A stretch of DNA of 64,000 nucleotides from Crassaminicella indica (GTDB taxonomy: Bacteria > Bacillota > Clostridia > Peptostreptococcales > Thermotaleaceae), in NCBI RefSeq assembly GCF_019203185.1, contig NZ_CP078093.1:2391058-2455057 (forward strand). The letters are read 5' to 3'. This document shows positions 35,374 through 44,969 of the stretch, one piece after another (position 1 is the stretch's first letter; each line of letters opens with the position of its first letter). The notes under the pieces are model-generated. The model did not search any database and had not been told where the DNA came from. It saw nothing but the letters and a program-made list of their open reading frames with translations. Made by a program: the position numbers and the translations under genes.

Positions 35374-37524
35374 TTGAAAAAAAAAGTACATAAAATATTT
35401 ATAGTTGTTATTATTCTATGCATGATGCTAACTTTTTTTACATGTGCGCAAGAAAATAAAAAGGTTGTCTTAATTGTCATGAATGAGACAAGCTATGAAG
35501 ATTTATATAATATGAGTTCCGTTAATAAACTGATAGATGATGGAGCTATTGCTTTAATGAACAATAGGACATCGACAAGAGCAAATACTTATAAAGCATA
35601 TGCAACAATAGGAGCAGGAGTTAGGGCAGAAGCATCATCTACTACAATGAATTTTTATAAATTGAATGAAAAGGTTAAAGCTATATATAAAAGAAGAACA
35701 GGTATAGATATTCCAAGTACTGGGATTATTAATTTAGATATAGTAAAATTGAATGTACTAAATGAAAAGGGACAATATGGAGCAATCTTAGGTTCATTAG
35801 GCCAATCTCTTCATGATTATGGAATGAAGACTGCAGCAATAGGAAATGCAGATTATGAAGAAAATTTTGTTCGTCTTGCACCTGTTATTGCAATGGACTA
35901 TAGAGGATATGTAGATTATGGTAATATTGGAAAAGATATTTTGGCTGAAGATGAAACATATCCTTTTGGAGTAAAAAGTAATTATAAAAAGATGTTAGAT
36001 GTTTTTAAAGATTCATATAAAAAATCCCAATTGATTGTAGTAGATATTGGTGATATTGGTAGACTGGAAAGATATGCACCTAATCTATCTGATGAGATGT
36101 ATCTAAAACATAAATCAAAGGTATTAGGAGATGCAGATCGTTTTATTAGTGATTTACTAAAAAATATTGATATCCAAAATACAATGGTTATTTTAGTTTC
36201 ACCTTATCCATCATCTAAGGATATAAAAAATGGAAACACCCTAACACCAGTTATTTTTTATGGTGATGGAATTAATAAAGGAGTTTTAACTTCAAGTACT
36301 ACAAGAAGAATTGGAGTTATTGGAAATGTTGATATTGCACCTTCTATTACTGTGTATCTTGGGACAGATTCTCATAATATGAGTGGAAGGGCTGCTCAAG
36401 TAATTACAAAGGAAAAAAATTACGAGTTTTTAATGCACTTAAATGAGCAGATTGTCAGTACATCAGAAAATAGGTATCCTGTTTTATCTAGCTTTGCTGT
36501 ATTTGAAATACTGGTTTCTATGATAGGATTGTTTATGATTCTATTAGGAGATAAGATTAATAGCAAAATGGTTGGCTATTTTAAAAATATTTTGCTAAGT
36601 ACTATGACTGTACCTTTTGTACTGTTGATATTACCTTTATTAGGTGTGAAAAATCTCATTTTGACTTACGTTTTTTCTATTGGATTAACTATTTTGATTA
36701 CTTATATTATCAAAAAGACCAGTAAGCATCCACTAGATAGTTTATTTATATTATCTTTTATTACTACAATAGGATTGCTTACAGATATTTGTACAGGTGC
36801 AAATTTAATGAAGCGTTCATTATTAGGATATGATCCTATTATTGGTGCAAGATATTATGGGATAGGAAATGAATATATGGGTGTTTTAATTGGAGCTACT
36901 CTTGTATTTGCTACGATAATAATTGATAGGTTTAGATTAAATAAGTTATGGTCTATTTTAATTTTTTCTATAACTATATTGATTATTGGGTTTCCAAAGC
37001 TAGGAGCAAATGTAGGAGGAACTATGACTGCTGTAGCTGCATTTATTTTTGTAGCTTTAAGATTGTTTAATATTAAAATAAAGCTAAAACAATTTATACT
37101 TATTGGTACATGTATTGTATTGATTGTAGCACTCATGGCTTTTATAGATATGAAAATACTAAAAAGTCAATCTCATTTAGCAGGAGCAGTTGAACAAATC
37201 ATGGAAGGTGGACCTAGCGTTATTTTCTTAATCATAAAAAGAAAAATTTCAATGAATATAAGATTAATTGGTATAACTATATGGAGTAAAGTATTAATGT
37301 CAGCTATTGCTATACTTGCTACATTGTTTTACAGACCAGTAGGTATTTTTTATAGACTGACTAATTTATATCCTAATTTATCAATAGGTTGGTCTGGTAT
37401 TGTTATGGCTTGTATTGTAGCATTTTTTGTGAATGATTCAGGAGTTGTTGCTGCTGCAACAGGAATAATATTTTTAGCAATGAGTATATTATATCTTACA
37501 TTTTTCACTATGGAAGAAAGTTAG
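35374..37524 (+). CDS. Alkaline-phosphatase-fold protein with C-terminal membrane domain
   Basis: A 716-residue protein I cannot name. A signal peptide-like helix (IFIVVIILCMMLTFFTCA) leads to an extracellular domain of about 330 residues. Features suggest the alkaline phosphatase/sulfatase fold: VVLIVMNETSYEDL near residue 30, STRANTYKAYATIGAG near 66 as a possible nucleophile region, and LVSPYPSSKDIKNGNTLTPV near 270. The C-terminal half holds about ten membrane helices (YYGIGNEYMGVLIGATLVFA). The start TTG at 35374 follows AGGAGAGAG. It sits between ireB and an aldo/keto reductase in one operon. A role in lipid- or polymer-linked phosphate transfer at the membrane is a guess. Confidence 0.6.
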   Translation: MKKKVHKIFIVVIILCMMLTFFTCAQENKKVVLIVMNETSYEDLYNMSSVNKLIDDGAIALMNNRTSTRANTYKAYATIGAGVRAEASSTTMNFYKLNEKVKAIYKRRTGIDIPSTGIINLDIVKLNVLNEKGQYGAILGSLGQSLHDYGMKTAAIGNADYEENFVRLAPVIAMDYRGYVDYGNIGKDILAEDETYPFGVKSNYKKMLDVFKDSYKKSQLIVVDIGDIGRLERYAPNLSDEMYLKHKSKVLGDADRFISDLLKNIDIQNTMVILVSPYPSSKDIKNGNTLTPVIFYGDGINKGVLTSSTTRRIGVIGNVDIAPSITVYLGTDSHNMSGRAAQVITKEKNYEFLMHLNEQIVSTSENRYPVLSSFAVFEILVSMIGLFMILLGDKINSKMVGYFKNILLSTMTVPFVLLILPLLGVKNLILTYVFSIGLTILITYIIKKTSKHPLDSLFILSFITTIGLLTDICTGANLMKRSLLGYDPIIGARYYGIGNEYMGVLIGATLVFATIIIDRFRLNKLWSILIFSITILIIGFPKLGANVGGTMTAVAAFIFVALRLFNIKIKLKQFILIGTCIVLIVALMAFIDMKILKSQSHLAGAVEQIMEGGPSVIFLIIKRKISMNIRLIGITIWSKVLMSAIAILATLFYRPVGIFYRLTNLYPNLSIGWSGIVMACIVAFFVNDSGVVAAATGIIFLAMSILYLTFFTMEES

Positions 37525-37533
37525 GAGTATAAT

Positions 37534-38484
37534 ATGGAATATAGAATGTTGGGGAATACAGGAATAAAAGTATCAAGAATTTGCTTTGGAGGATTGACAG
37601 TAGGACCGCTACAAGCGAATCTACCCATTGAAGTAGGTGCTGAGGTAATTGCTGAGGCTTTTAATAGAGGTGTGAATTTTATAGATACTGCTCAGTTATA
37701 TAAGACGTATCCCTATATAAAAAGAGCATTAGAGATCAGTAAAAGAAAAGATATTGTTATTGCTTCAAAGTCATATGCTTATGATGAAGAAACGGCTAAG
37801 AAAAGTTTAGATGAAGCATTGACAGAATTAAAGATTGATAAAATGGATATTTTTTTATTACATGAACAGGAAAGTGAATATACTTTAAGAGGGCATTATG
37901 AAGCATTAAGATATTATTTAAAAATGAAAGAGATGGGTATAATAAATGCTGTAGGGATATCTACACATACAGTTAGAGCTGTAGTAGCTGCAGCAGAAAT
38001 GGAAGAAATTGATGTGATTCATCCTATTATTAATATAAAAGGGATTGGAATTCAAGATGGTAGCAAAGATGAAATGCTTAAAGCTATAAAAAAAGCTTAT
38101 AAAAACGGTAAAGGCATATATGGAATGAAACCAATAGGAGGAGGAAATTTAATTCATTCTGTAGAAGAAAGCCTTGATTATGTTATAAGCATCAAAGAAC
38201 TTCATTCTATAGCTGTTGGTATGCAAACAAAGGAGGAAGTTATAGCTAATATTTTAAAGTTTAATGGAGAAAAAGTTCCAGATGAAGTACAACAGAAAAT
38301 TTCTAAAAAAACACGGAAATTACATATAGATGATTGGTGTGAAAAATGTGGTAATTGTGTTAAGCATTGTAAACATCATGCATTAAATATAGTAAATAAT
38401 AAAGTTGTTGTGGATAAGGATAAATGTGTTCTTTGTGGGTATTGCAGCAGCTATTGTCCACAATTTTGCATAAAAATAGTATAG
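37534..38484 (+). CDS. Aldo/keto reductase with C-terminal 2x[4Fe-4S] ferredoxin domain
   Basis: A 316-residue protein. Residues 1-250 are an aldo/keto reductase barrel (MEYRMLGNTGIKVSRICFGG, FIDTAQLYKTYPYIKRAL with the catalytic Asp/Tyr, KMDIFLLHEQ). Residues 260-316 carry two ferredoxin cysteine sets (CEKCGNCVKHC and CVLCGYCSSYC). Electrons may pass between the clusters and the reductase. Such fusions are common in anaerobes; the substrate is unknown. It is co-transcribed with its neighbours. Confidence 0.9.
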   Translation: MEYRMLGNTGIKVSRICFGGLTVGPLQANLPIEVGAEVIAEAFNRGVNFIDTAQLYKTYPYIKRALEISKRKDIVIASKSYAYDEETAKKSLDEALTELKIDKMDIFLLHEQESEYTLRGHYEALRYYLKMKEMGIINAVGISTHTVRAVVAAAEMEEIDVIHPIINIKGIGIQDGSKDEMLKAIKKAYKNGKGIYGMKPIGGGNLIHSVEESLDYVISIKELHSIAVGMQTKEEVIANILKFNGEKVPDEVQQKISKKTRKLHIDDWCEKCGNCVKHCKHHALNIVNNKVVVDKDKCVLCGYCSSYCPQFCIKIV

Positions 38485-38496
38485 AGATGAGGGTGA

Positions 38497-38910
38497 ATGA
38501 TGAGAATAATGGGATTGGATGTAGGAGATAAAACTATAGGAGTTGCTGCAAGTGATCCATTAGGATGGACAGCTCAAGGAATTGAAACCATAAGGAGGAC
38601 AAATAAGAAAGCTGATTATCGAAGAATTGGAGAAATTATTGAGGAAAAAGAAATAACAAAAATAATTGTAGGTATACCTAAAAATATGAATGGTAGTTTA
38701 GGACCTCAGGGTGAAAAGGTTTTGGAATTTGTTGAAGGTTTAAAAAATCGATTTAAAATAGAAATTATTCTATGGGATGAAAGATTAACAACAGTAGCTG
38801 CTGAAAGAATGTTAATAAGTGGAGATGTGAGTAGAAAAAAAAGAAAAAAAGTAATTGATATGGTTGCAGCTACATATATTTTACAAGGTTATTTAGATGC
38901 TCAAAAATAA
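38497..38910 (+). CDS. ruvX: Holliday junction resolvase-like protein RuvX (YqgF)
   Basis: A 137-residue RNase H-fold nuclease. [20 protein letters not shown] at the start holds the first catalytic Asp, and [15 protein letters not shown] near residue 90 the later acidic residues. In bacteria the family processes the 5' end of pre-16S rRNA. ATG at 38497 (a second at 38500) follows GATGAGGG. Part of the ireB operon. Confidence 0.93.
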   Translation: MMRIMGLDVGDKTIGVAASDPLGWTAQGIETIRRTNKKADYRRIGEIIEEKEITKIIVGIPKNMNGSLGPQGEKVLEFVEGLKNRFKIEIILWDERLTTVAAERMLISGDVSRKKRKKVIDMVAATYILQGYLDAQK

Positions 38911-38926
38911 TGAAGAGGTGGTAAGA

Positions 38927-39175
38927 ATGGAAAATGAAAATATTATAACACTTTTAGATGATAGTGGAAAGGAAATAGATTTTGAAATTGTTGCAACTTT
39001 AAAAATTGAAGATATTGAATATGCAATTCTTTCGCCTGTAGATGAAAATGATGAAGGAGTAGTCATTTTCAAAATTATTGATTCTGAAGGGAAAGAAGTT
39101 CTTGAAAATGTTCAAGATGAAAAAGAACTAAATCAAGTTATTTCTGCTTATGAAGAATTATTTAAAGAAGAGTAG
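38927..39175 (+). CDS. DUF1292 protein (YrzB-like)
   Basis: An 82-residue acidic protein with the DUF1292 pattern: NIITLLDDSGKEIDFEIVAT, then YAILSPVDENDEGVVIFKI. It conservatively follows ruvX in Firmicutes; its function is unknown. The ATG at 38927 follows GAGGTGG; codons back to 38897 overlap the ruvX stop region and are not needed. Confidence 0.9.
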   Translation: MENENIITLLDDSGKEIDFEIVATLKIEDIEYAILSPVDENDEGVVIFKIIDSEGKEVLENVQDEKELNQVISAYEELFKEE

Positions 39176-39203
39176 ACTATGACTATTTAGGTCATAGTTT
39201 TTA
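39176..39203 (+). terminator. Terminator of the ireB-ruvX operon
   Basis: ACTATGAC/GTCATAGT hairpin with a 7-nt loop, followed by TTTTTAT. Confidence 0.85.
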
Positions 39204-39295
39204 TGTATTGTCATTTATGATAAAAAAATCATATCATTATTTAATTGATAATATTATCAATTAAAAACAAATAATTATTTCTAGGGGATGAGAAT

Positions 39296-39442
39296 ATGCA
39301 TATAGTTTGTAAAACCTGTGGGAATATTATAAAAGATCCAAGTAGTACTAGATGTCCAAGATGTTATACACTATTAAAAAAACAACATAAATGCGAAGAT
39401 TGTAAAGGATGTACTTTGAATTTTAAGAAATGCGATAAATGA
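39296..39442 (+). CDS. 48-residue zinc-ribbon-like protein
   Basis: A short gene. The protein reads MHIVCKTCGN at the start, then RCPRCYTLL, then CEDCKGCTLNFKKCDK. The CxxC pairs at residues 5/8 and 20/23 form a zinc ribbon; five later residues hold another four cysteines (33, 36, 39, 46). AGGGGATGAGA lies just before the ATG. It lies between the DUF1292 gene and fur and has no recognisable partner. Real expression is likely from the ribosome site and dense cysteine pattern; its function is unknown. Confidence 0.7.
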   Translation: MHIVCKTCGNIIKDPSSTRCPRCYTLLKKQHKCEDCKGCTLNFKKCDK

Positions 39443-39492
39443 TTTTATATTTAGAAGAATTAGTATTCATATCCAAAGAATAGAAAAACTCC

Positions 39493-39521
39493 TTGACTTT
39501 TGTAAGATTTAGAATTAAACT
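39493..39521 (+). promoter_or_regulatory. Sigma-A promoter of fur
   Basis: TTGACT, 17 bp, TAAACT, about 45 bp before the start codon. Confidence 0.5.
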
Positions 39522-39565
39522 ATTGCATATAAGAGAGATTATTAATTGAAAAAGAAGGTGCTAAA

Positions 39566-40000
39566 GTGAACGAAATGATAGAAAATTTAAAGGATAGATT
39601 AAAGGAAAAAGGTTATAAGTTAACCCCTCAAAGGAGAGCTACTTTAGATATAATTATTCAAAATCAAGGAAAGCATTTAAGTACCGAAGAAATTTATGAT
39701 ATGGTTAAGGAAAATTGCCCTGAGATAGGTTTGGCTACAGTATATAGAACTTTGCAGCTTCTTGATGAACTGGATATAATTTCAAAAATAAATTTTGATG
39801 ATGGATGTAGCAGATACGAATTGAATACCCATGAAGATGATCATCAACATCACCATTTAATTTGTTTAAAATGTGGAGATGTTATTGAAGTTGAAGTAGA
39901 TTTAATGGAAACATTAGAAGAAGAAATTGAAAACAACTATAATTTTAAAATTAGTGATCATAAGGTAAAATTCTTTGGATATTGTTCTAAGTGTCAGTAA
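39566..40000 (+). CDS. fur: Fur-family metal-responsive regulator
   Basis: A 144-residue repressor. The winged helix has GYKLTPQRRATLDIIIQ and CPEIGLATVYRTLQLLDEL. The metal site HEDDHQHHHLICLKCGDVIE is followed by a second CxxC at the very end (YCSKC), the structural zinc site. Start GTG at 39566 behind AGAAGGTG. Whether it senses iron, peroxide (PerR) or zinc cannot be decided; the histidine-rich DHQHHH stretch suits any of these. Monocistronic. Confidence 0.87.
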   Translation: MNEMIENLKDRLKEKGYKLTPQRRATLDIIIQNQGKHLSTEEIYDMVKENCPEIGLATVYRTLQLLDELDIISKINFDDGCSRYELNTHEDDHQHHHLICLKCGDVIEVEVDLMETLEEEIENNYNFKISDHKVKFFGYCSKCQ

Positions 40001-40002
40001 AT

Positions 40003-40030
40003 CCTGTATCTCAAAGTTACAGGGTTTTTT
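40003..40030 (+). terminator. Terminator of fur
   Basis: CCTGTA/TACAGG hairpin followed by GTTTTTTCTC. Confidence 0.82.
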
Positions 40031-40130
40031 CTCTATAAACCTAATAAAATTTTCAACTCTCGTTTACTTATTGAAAAAAGAAGCAATAATAATATAAAGG
40101 GTAATGAATATTTGCTAATGTGTTTTTATA

Positions 40131-40159
40131 TTGATAAGGCATGGTAAATACAGTATAAT
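40131..40159 (+). promoter_or_regulatory. Sigma-A promoter of rnj
   Basis: TTGATA, 17 bp, TATAAT. The start codon lies 84 bp further, leaving a leader of about 75 nt. Confidence 0.65.
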
Positions 40160-40242
40160 AAGTTAGATGTAATTGTCCGGGTTTGTTGTTTTCATTGACT
40201 ATCAGAGCGGAAATACATAGTAGAAATAAGGAGTGTGATATT

Positions 40243-41910
40243 GTGGCAAGAAAACCAGCAAAAATCAAAGTGATTCCTCTTGGTGGGCTAAACGAGATAG
40301 GAAAAAATATGATGGCATTTGAATTTAAGGATGATATTATGATTGTTGACTGTGGGTTAAGCTTTCCTGAGGATGAAATGCTAGGAATCGATATGGTAAT
40401 TCCAGATATTACATATTTGATTAAAAATAGAGATAAAGTACGAGGAATTGTTCTTACCCATGGACATGAAGATCATATTGGAGCATTGCCTTATGTTTTA
40501 AAGAAACTAAATGTTCCTATATATGGTACTAAATTAACCTTAGGATTAGTAGAGAACAAATTGAAGGAACATAAGCTATCTTCTAGTGTCCATACTGAAG
40601 TTGTAAAACCTGGAGATGTTATAAAGCTAGGAGATTTTAAAGTAGAGTTTATTAGAACAAGCCATTCCATTGCAGATGCAGTTTGTTTAGCTATTCATAC
40701 ACCTATAGGAACTATTGTACATACAGGAGATTTTAAGGTAGACTTTACGCCAATTGATGGAGAACCTATGGATTTTCATAGATTAGCTGAGCTTGGAAAA
40801 AGAGGGGTATTATTGCTTTTGGCAGATAGTACAAATGTTGAAAGACAAGGTTATACAATGTCTGAGAGAACAGTTGGTGTAACTTTTGAAAACATATTTA
40901 GAAATGCTACTCAAAGGATTATTGTTGCGACTTTTGCTTCTAATGTTCATAGGGTGCAGCAAATCATTGATGCTGCGTATAAGTTTAACCGAAAAATCTC
41001 AGTATCTGGAAGAAGCATGGTTAATGTAGTTAATGTTGCTATGGATTTAGGGTATTTAAAGGTTCCTGAGGATATGCTAATTGATATCAATGATATTAAC
41101 AATTATCCTAATAATGAGGTTGTTGTTATTACTACAGGTAGTCAAGGAGAACCTATGTCAGCTTTATCAAGAATGGCCTCTGCAGAACATAGAAAATTAG
41201 AAATTCAACCAGGAGATATGGTCATTCTTTCTGCAACACCAATACCTGGAAATGAGAAAACGGTGGCAAGAGTTGTAAATCAGCTATTCGAAAAAGGTGC
41301 CAATGTTATTTATGAAGCATTAGCAGATGTTCATGTTTCAGGACATGCATGTCAAGAAGAATTAAAATTGATGCATTCATTAATAAAACCCAAATATTTT
41401 ATACCAGTTCATGGTGAATATAGACATCTAAGACAACATGGTAAACTTGCTGAAAGTTTAGGAATGCCAACGGAAAATATTTTTACTATTGAAAATGGAC
41501 AGGTTGTAGAAATTACAAGGGAGAGTGCGAGAGTTTGTGGTAATGTTCCAGCTGGTAATATACTAGTAGATGGTTTAGGTGTTGGAGATGTTGGTAACAT
41601 TGTTCTGAGAGATAGAAAGCATCTGTCAGAGGATGGACTGATGGTTGTAGTTGTAACCATTACAAAAGAAGATGGACAAGTAGTATCTGGTCCTGATATT
41701 ATATCTCGCGGATTTGTTTATGTGAGAGAATCTGAAGTTTTGATGGATGAAGCAAGGACTGTGGTAAAAAATGCATTACAAGTGTGTCAAAATAATGGAA
41801 TAAAAGAATGGGCTGCATTAAAAGCTTCTATCAAAGATAGTTTAAAAGGTTTTTTATATGAAAAAACGAAAAGAAGTCCTATGATTTTACCAATTATAAT
41901 GGAAGTATAG
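40243..41910 (+). CDS. rnj: Ribonuclease J
   Basis: A 555-residue metallo-beta-lactamase/beta-CASP ribonuclease with 5'-exonuclease and endonuclease activity, central to mRNA decay and rRNA maturation. The zinc site is LTHGHEDHIGALPYVL near residue 75 and HTGDFKVDFTPIDG near 165. Conserved beta-CASP parts are TTGSQGEPMSALSRM and PVHGEYRHLRQHG. The GTG at 40243 follows AAGGAG at 9 nt; the open frame extends upstream to 40183, before the ribosome site. It is a single copy in this window; a J2 paralogue could lie elsewhere. Confidence 0.95.
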   Translation: MARKPAKIKVIPLGGLNEIGKNMMAFEFKDDIMIVDCGLSFPEDEMLGIDMVIPDITYLIKNRDKVRGIVLTHGHEDHIGALPYVLKKLNVPIYGTKLTLGLVENKLKEHKLSSSVHTEVVKPGDVIKLGDFKVEFIRTSHSIADAVCLAIHTPIGTIVHTGDFKVDFTPIDGEPMDFHRLAELGKRGVLLLLADSTNVERQGYTMSERTVGVTFENIFRNATQRIIVATFASNVHRVQQIIDAAYKFNRKISVSGRSMVNVVNVAMDLGYLKVPEDMLIDINDINNYPNNEVVVITTGSQGEPMSALSRMASAEHRKLEIQPGDMVILSATPIPGNEKTVARVVNQLFEKGANVIYEALADVHVSGHACQEELKLMHSLIKPKYFIPVHGEYRHLRQHGKLAESLGMPTENIFTIENGQVVEITRESARVCGNVPAGNILVDGLGVGDVGNIVLRDRKHLSEDGLMVVVVTITKEDGQVVSGPDIISRGFVYVRESEVLMDEARTVVKNALQVCQNNGIKEWAALKASIKDSLKGFLYEKTKRSPMILPIIMEV

Positions 41911-41913
41911 ATA

Positions 41914-41946
41914 AATATGCTGTTTTTGCAGCATATTTTTATTTTT
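41914..41946 (+). terminator. Terminator of rnj
   Basis: AATATGCTG/CAGCATATT hairpin followed by TTTATTTTTT. Confidence 0.87.
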
Positions 41947-41956
41947 TATGAAGTTG

Positions 41957-41985
41957 TTGTAAATATTTGTTGAGGATTGTATAAT
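41957..41985 (+). promoter_or_regulatory. Sigma-A promoter of the mltG operon
   Basis: TTGTAA, 17 bp, TATAAT, 36 bp before the mltG start. Confidence 0.65.
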
Positions 41986-42021
41986 TAAATGATGGAAATA
42001 TTCTAGCTTGGAGGTAGTTTA

Positions 42022-43035
42022 ATGAAATCGCATAAATTTAAGGGCATAATATTTTTACTTATTGTTGTCATTGCTTTAGGTGTAGGTAAAATTTATTTTG
42101 AGAAGAAAATTGAACCTGTAAATGAAAGTAGTGATACTTTGGTTATGGTTCAGATTCCAATAGGGGCTTCTACAAAACAAATTGCAAATATTTTATATGA
42201 AAAGCATGTGATTAAAAGTGAACTGGCTTTTCGTATTTTAAGTAAAATGTCAAAATCAGATGGTAAAATGCAAGCAGGTAACTATAGTTTTAAGCAGAGT
42301 ATGTCTGTAGATGAAATTATAAAGAGTCTTATAAGTGGAGATACTGTAAAAGATACTGTAAAGGTTACTATACCTGAAGGATTTGAGTTTAAACAGATTG
42401 TTAAAAGATTAGAAGAGAAAGGATTAATCAATAAAGATAAGTTTATAAAAATAGCAAATAATGAAGATTTTGACTATAAGTTTTTAAAAGATATACCAAA
42501 AGGAAAAAATAGATTAGAAGGTTTTTTATTTCCTGATACTTATGAAATAGCTAAAAATGATACAGAGAGAGAAATTATTATAAAGATGCTAAATCGTTTT
42601 GATGATATTTTTGAAGATGCGTATTATAAAAGAGCAAAAGAATTAAATATGAGTGTAAATGATATTATAACGCTTGCCTCTATTATAGAAAGAGAAGCAA
42701 AGGTAGATAAGGAAAGACCTATTGTATCGAGTGTTTTTCATAATAGAATAAGAAAAAAGATGCCTCTTCAATCTTGTGCTACAGTTCAATATGTTTTAGG
42801 AGAGAGAAAAGCAAAATTAAGCTTTAAAGATGTTGAAACTGATTCTCCCTATAATACTTACAAGCATGCTGGTTTACCTCCTAGACCTATTGCGTCTCCT
42901 GGAAAAGCTTCTATAGAAGCAGCACTATATCCAAGTGAAACTGATTATTTATATTTTGTTGTCAGCAAAAATGGAGAGCATCATTTTAGTAAAACATTTA
43001 AAGAGCATTTAAATGCAAAGAATGGGATTTACTAA
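42022..43035 (+). CDS. mltG: Endolytic transglycosylase MltG (YceG-like)
   Basis: A 337-residue inner-membrane enzyme that cuts nascent glycan strands of peptidoglycan. One N-terminal membrane helix (GIIFLLIVVIALGVGKIYF) is followed by a LysM-like region and the catalytic domain, with the active Glu in LASIIEREAKV near residue 220. The conserved LQSCATVQYVLGER, SPYNTYKHAGLPPRPIASPG and YLYFVV follow. First gene of the conserved order mltG-trmR-trhP-udk also seen in Bacillus (yrrL-yrrM-yrrN/O-udk). Ribosome site TTGGAGGTAG. Confidence 0.93.
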   Translation: MKSHKFKGIIFLLIVVIALGVGKIYFEKKIEPVNESSDTLVMVQIPIGASTKQIANILYEKHVIKSELAFRILSKMSKSDGKMQAGNYSFKQSMSVDEIIKSLISGDTVKDTVKVTIPEGFEFKQIVKRLEEKGLINKDKFIKIANNEDFDYKFLKDIPKGKNRLEGFLFPDTYEIAKNDTEREIIIKMLNRFDDIFEDAYYKRAKELNMSVNDIITLASIIEREAKVDKERPIVSSVFHNRIRKKMPLQSCATVQYVLGERKAKLSFKDVETDSPYNTYKHAGLPPRPIASPGKASIEAALYPSETDYLYFVVSKNGEHHFSKTFKEHLNAKNGIY

Positions 43036-43082
43036 AAAGAAAAAATGAATATGTAAAAGTTAAATAAAAGGAGTTGTATAGA

Positions 43083-43724
43083 TTGGGTAATATTGTTAAT
43101 GAATTAATTGAAGAATATATTAGGAATATTTTGCCTCAAAAGGATGGAATATTAAAAGATATGGAGGATTATGCTTTAAAAAATCATGTACCTATTGTAC
43201 AGCCTGAAGTAGCAAAGCTTTTGGAAGTAATTACGCAAATAAATCAAACAAAATCTGTTTTGGAAGTTGGAACAGCAATAGGTTACTCTGCTATTATCTT
43301 TACAAAAGCTATGGAAAATGGAAAGGTCATTAGTATAGAGAAAAGATCAGATATGGTTGAAATTGCTAGAAAGAATATAGAAATAATGGGGTTAAAGGAT
43401 CAAATACAAGTTATAGAAGGATGTGCAGAAGAAATTTTACCAACATTACAAGGTAAATTTGATTTGATATTTTTAGATGCTGCAAAAGGACAGTATATGA
43501 AATTTCTTTCTTCAAGTATAAACCTTTTAAAAAAAGGAGGCATACTTGTTTCAGATAATGTATTATATAAAGGAATGGTGGCTTCAAATGAATATGTAGT
43601 ACGCAGAAAAATTACTATTGTAAAGAGAATGAGGAAATATTTAGATTATATTATGCACCATCCAGAACTTACAACTTCATTAATACCTATTGGTGATGGT
43701 GTTGCCATAAGCTATAAGAATTAG
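43083..43724 (+). CDS. trmR: tRNA 5-hydroxyuridine O-methyltransferase TrmR
   Basis: A 213-residue SAM methyltransferase of the O-methyltransferase 3 family. SAM motif I is VLEVGTAIGYSAI near residue 60; FDLIFLDAAKGQY near 130 holds the metal/acceptor Asp and KKGGILVSDNVLYKG follows. B. subtilis YrrM (TrmR), with the same neighbours, methylates 5-hydroxyuridine 34 of tRNA to methoxyuridine. The TTG at 43083 is chosen because AAAAGGAG ends 9 nt before it; a TTG at 43074 touches the ribosome site. The specific function rests on synteny with trhP, its substrate maker. Confidence 0.85.
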   Translation: MGNIVNELIEEYIRNILPQKDGILKDMEDYALKNHVPIVQPEVAKLLEVITQINQTKSVLEVGTAIGYSAIIFTKAMENGKVISIEKRSDMVEIARKNIEIMGLKDQIQVIEGCAEEILPTLQGKFDLIFLDAAKGQYMKFLSSSINLLKKGGILVSDNVLYKGMVASNEYVVRRKITIVKRMRKYLDYIMHHPELTTSLIPIGDGVAISYKN

Positions 43725-43735
43725 GAGGAAAAAGA

Positions 43736-44968
43736 ATGAAAAAAATAGAATTATTAGCACCTGCTGGTGATTTAGAAAAATTAAAAATAGCTATTATATA
43801 TGGTGCTGATGCTGTATATATAGGAGGACAGATTTTTGGATTAAGAGCGAGTGCTAGAAATTTTTCATTAGAAGATATGAAGAAGGGAATAGCATTTGCT
43901 CATGAAAGAGGGAAAAAAGTATATGTTACATTAAATATTATTCCTCATAATGAAGATTTTAAAGAGCTTCCTGAATATTTAAAGCAATTGCAAGAATTAG
44001 ATATTGATGCTGTTATTCTATCAGATCCAGGTACATTTATGTATGTAAAAGAGTTTGCACCAGAGCTAGAAGTGCATTTAAGTACACAAGCAAATAATAC
44101 GAATTATATGAGTGCAAGATTTTGGTACAATCAAGGAGTAAAAAGAGTTATATTAGCTAGAGAATTATCTTTTAAAGAGATTAAAGAAATTAGAGAAAAT
44201 ATACCAGAAAGTCTTGAATTAGAAGCATTTGTTCATGGAGCTATGTGCATATCTTATTCAGGAAGATGTCTTTTGAGCAATTATATGGCAAATAGAGATG
44301 CCAATAGAGGAGAATGTGCACATCCATGTAGATGGCAATATTATTTAATGGAAGAGAAAAGACCAGGAGAATATATTCCTGTTTTTGAAGATGAGAAAGG
44401 TACATATTTCTTTAATTCAAAGGATTTATGTATGATTGAATATATACCAGAATTGATTGAATCAGGACTTTCAAGTCTTAAAATAGAGGGAAGGATGAAA
44501 AGTGCATACTATGTTGCAAATATTGTTAATGTTTATAGAAAAGCTATAGACACATATTATGAAAATAAAGAAAATTATCATTATGATCCAAATTGGATGA
44601 ATGAAATAAAAAAAGCAAGTCATAGAAAGTTTACGACTGGATTTTATATAGATAAGCCTAATGAGAAAGAACAGTTATATGCAAATAGTTCGTATATACG
44701 TGAATATGATTTTGTAGGTTTAGTATTAGACTATGATAAAAAAAATGGTATAGCTACAATAGAACAAAGAAATAGAATATTTAAAGGAGAAACTGTTGAA
44801 GTAATGGGACCAGGTATGAAAATTTTTACACAAAGTATTGAGCAGATGTGGAATAACAAGGGAGAAGAGATTGATGTTGCACCACACCCTCAACAAGTGA
44901 TAAAAATTAAAATGCAAAAACCAGTAGAAAAATACTATATTATAAGAAGATGTAGGAAGGATGATTAG
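43736..44968 (+). CDS. trhP: U32-family tRNA hydroxylation protein TrhP
   Basis: A 410-residue protein of the peptidase U32 family, now known to make 5-hydroxyuridine in tRNA with prephenate-dependent chemistry. It opens with [17 protein letters not shown] and carries the U32 signature around [14 protein letters not shown] near residue 170. Conserved cysteines follow ([11 protein letters not shown]). B. subtilis has two such genes here (yrrN, yrrO); this organism has one of full length. It lies 11 bp after trmR, which acts on its product. Confidence 0.88.
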   Translation: MKKIELLAPAGDLEKLKIAIIYGADAVYIGGQIFGLRASARNFSLEDMKKGIAFAHERGKKVYVTLNIIPHNEDFKELPEYLKQLQELDIDAVILSDPGTFMYVKEFAPELEVHLSTQANNTNYMSARFWYNQGVKRVILARELSFKEIKEIRENIPESLELEAFVHGAMCISYSGRCLLSNYMANRDANRGECAHPCRWQYYLMEEKRPGEYIPVFEDEKGTYFFNSKDLCMIEYIPELIESGLSSLKIEGRMKSAYYVANIVNVYRKAIDTYYENKENYHYDPNWMNEIKKASHRKFTTGFYIDKPNEKEQLYANSSYIREYDFVGLVLDYDKKNGIATIEQRNRIFKGETVEVMGPGMKIFTQSIEQMWNNKGEEIDVAPHPQQVIKIKMQKPVEKYYIIRRCRKDD

Positions 44969-44969
44969 A

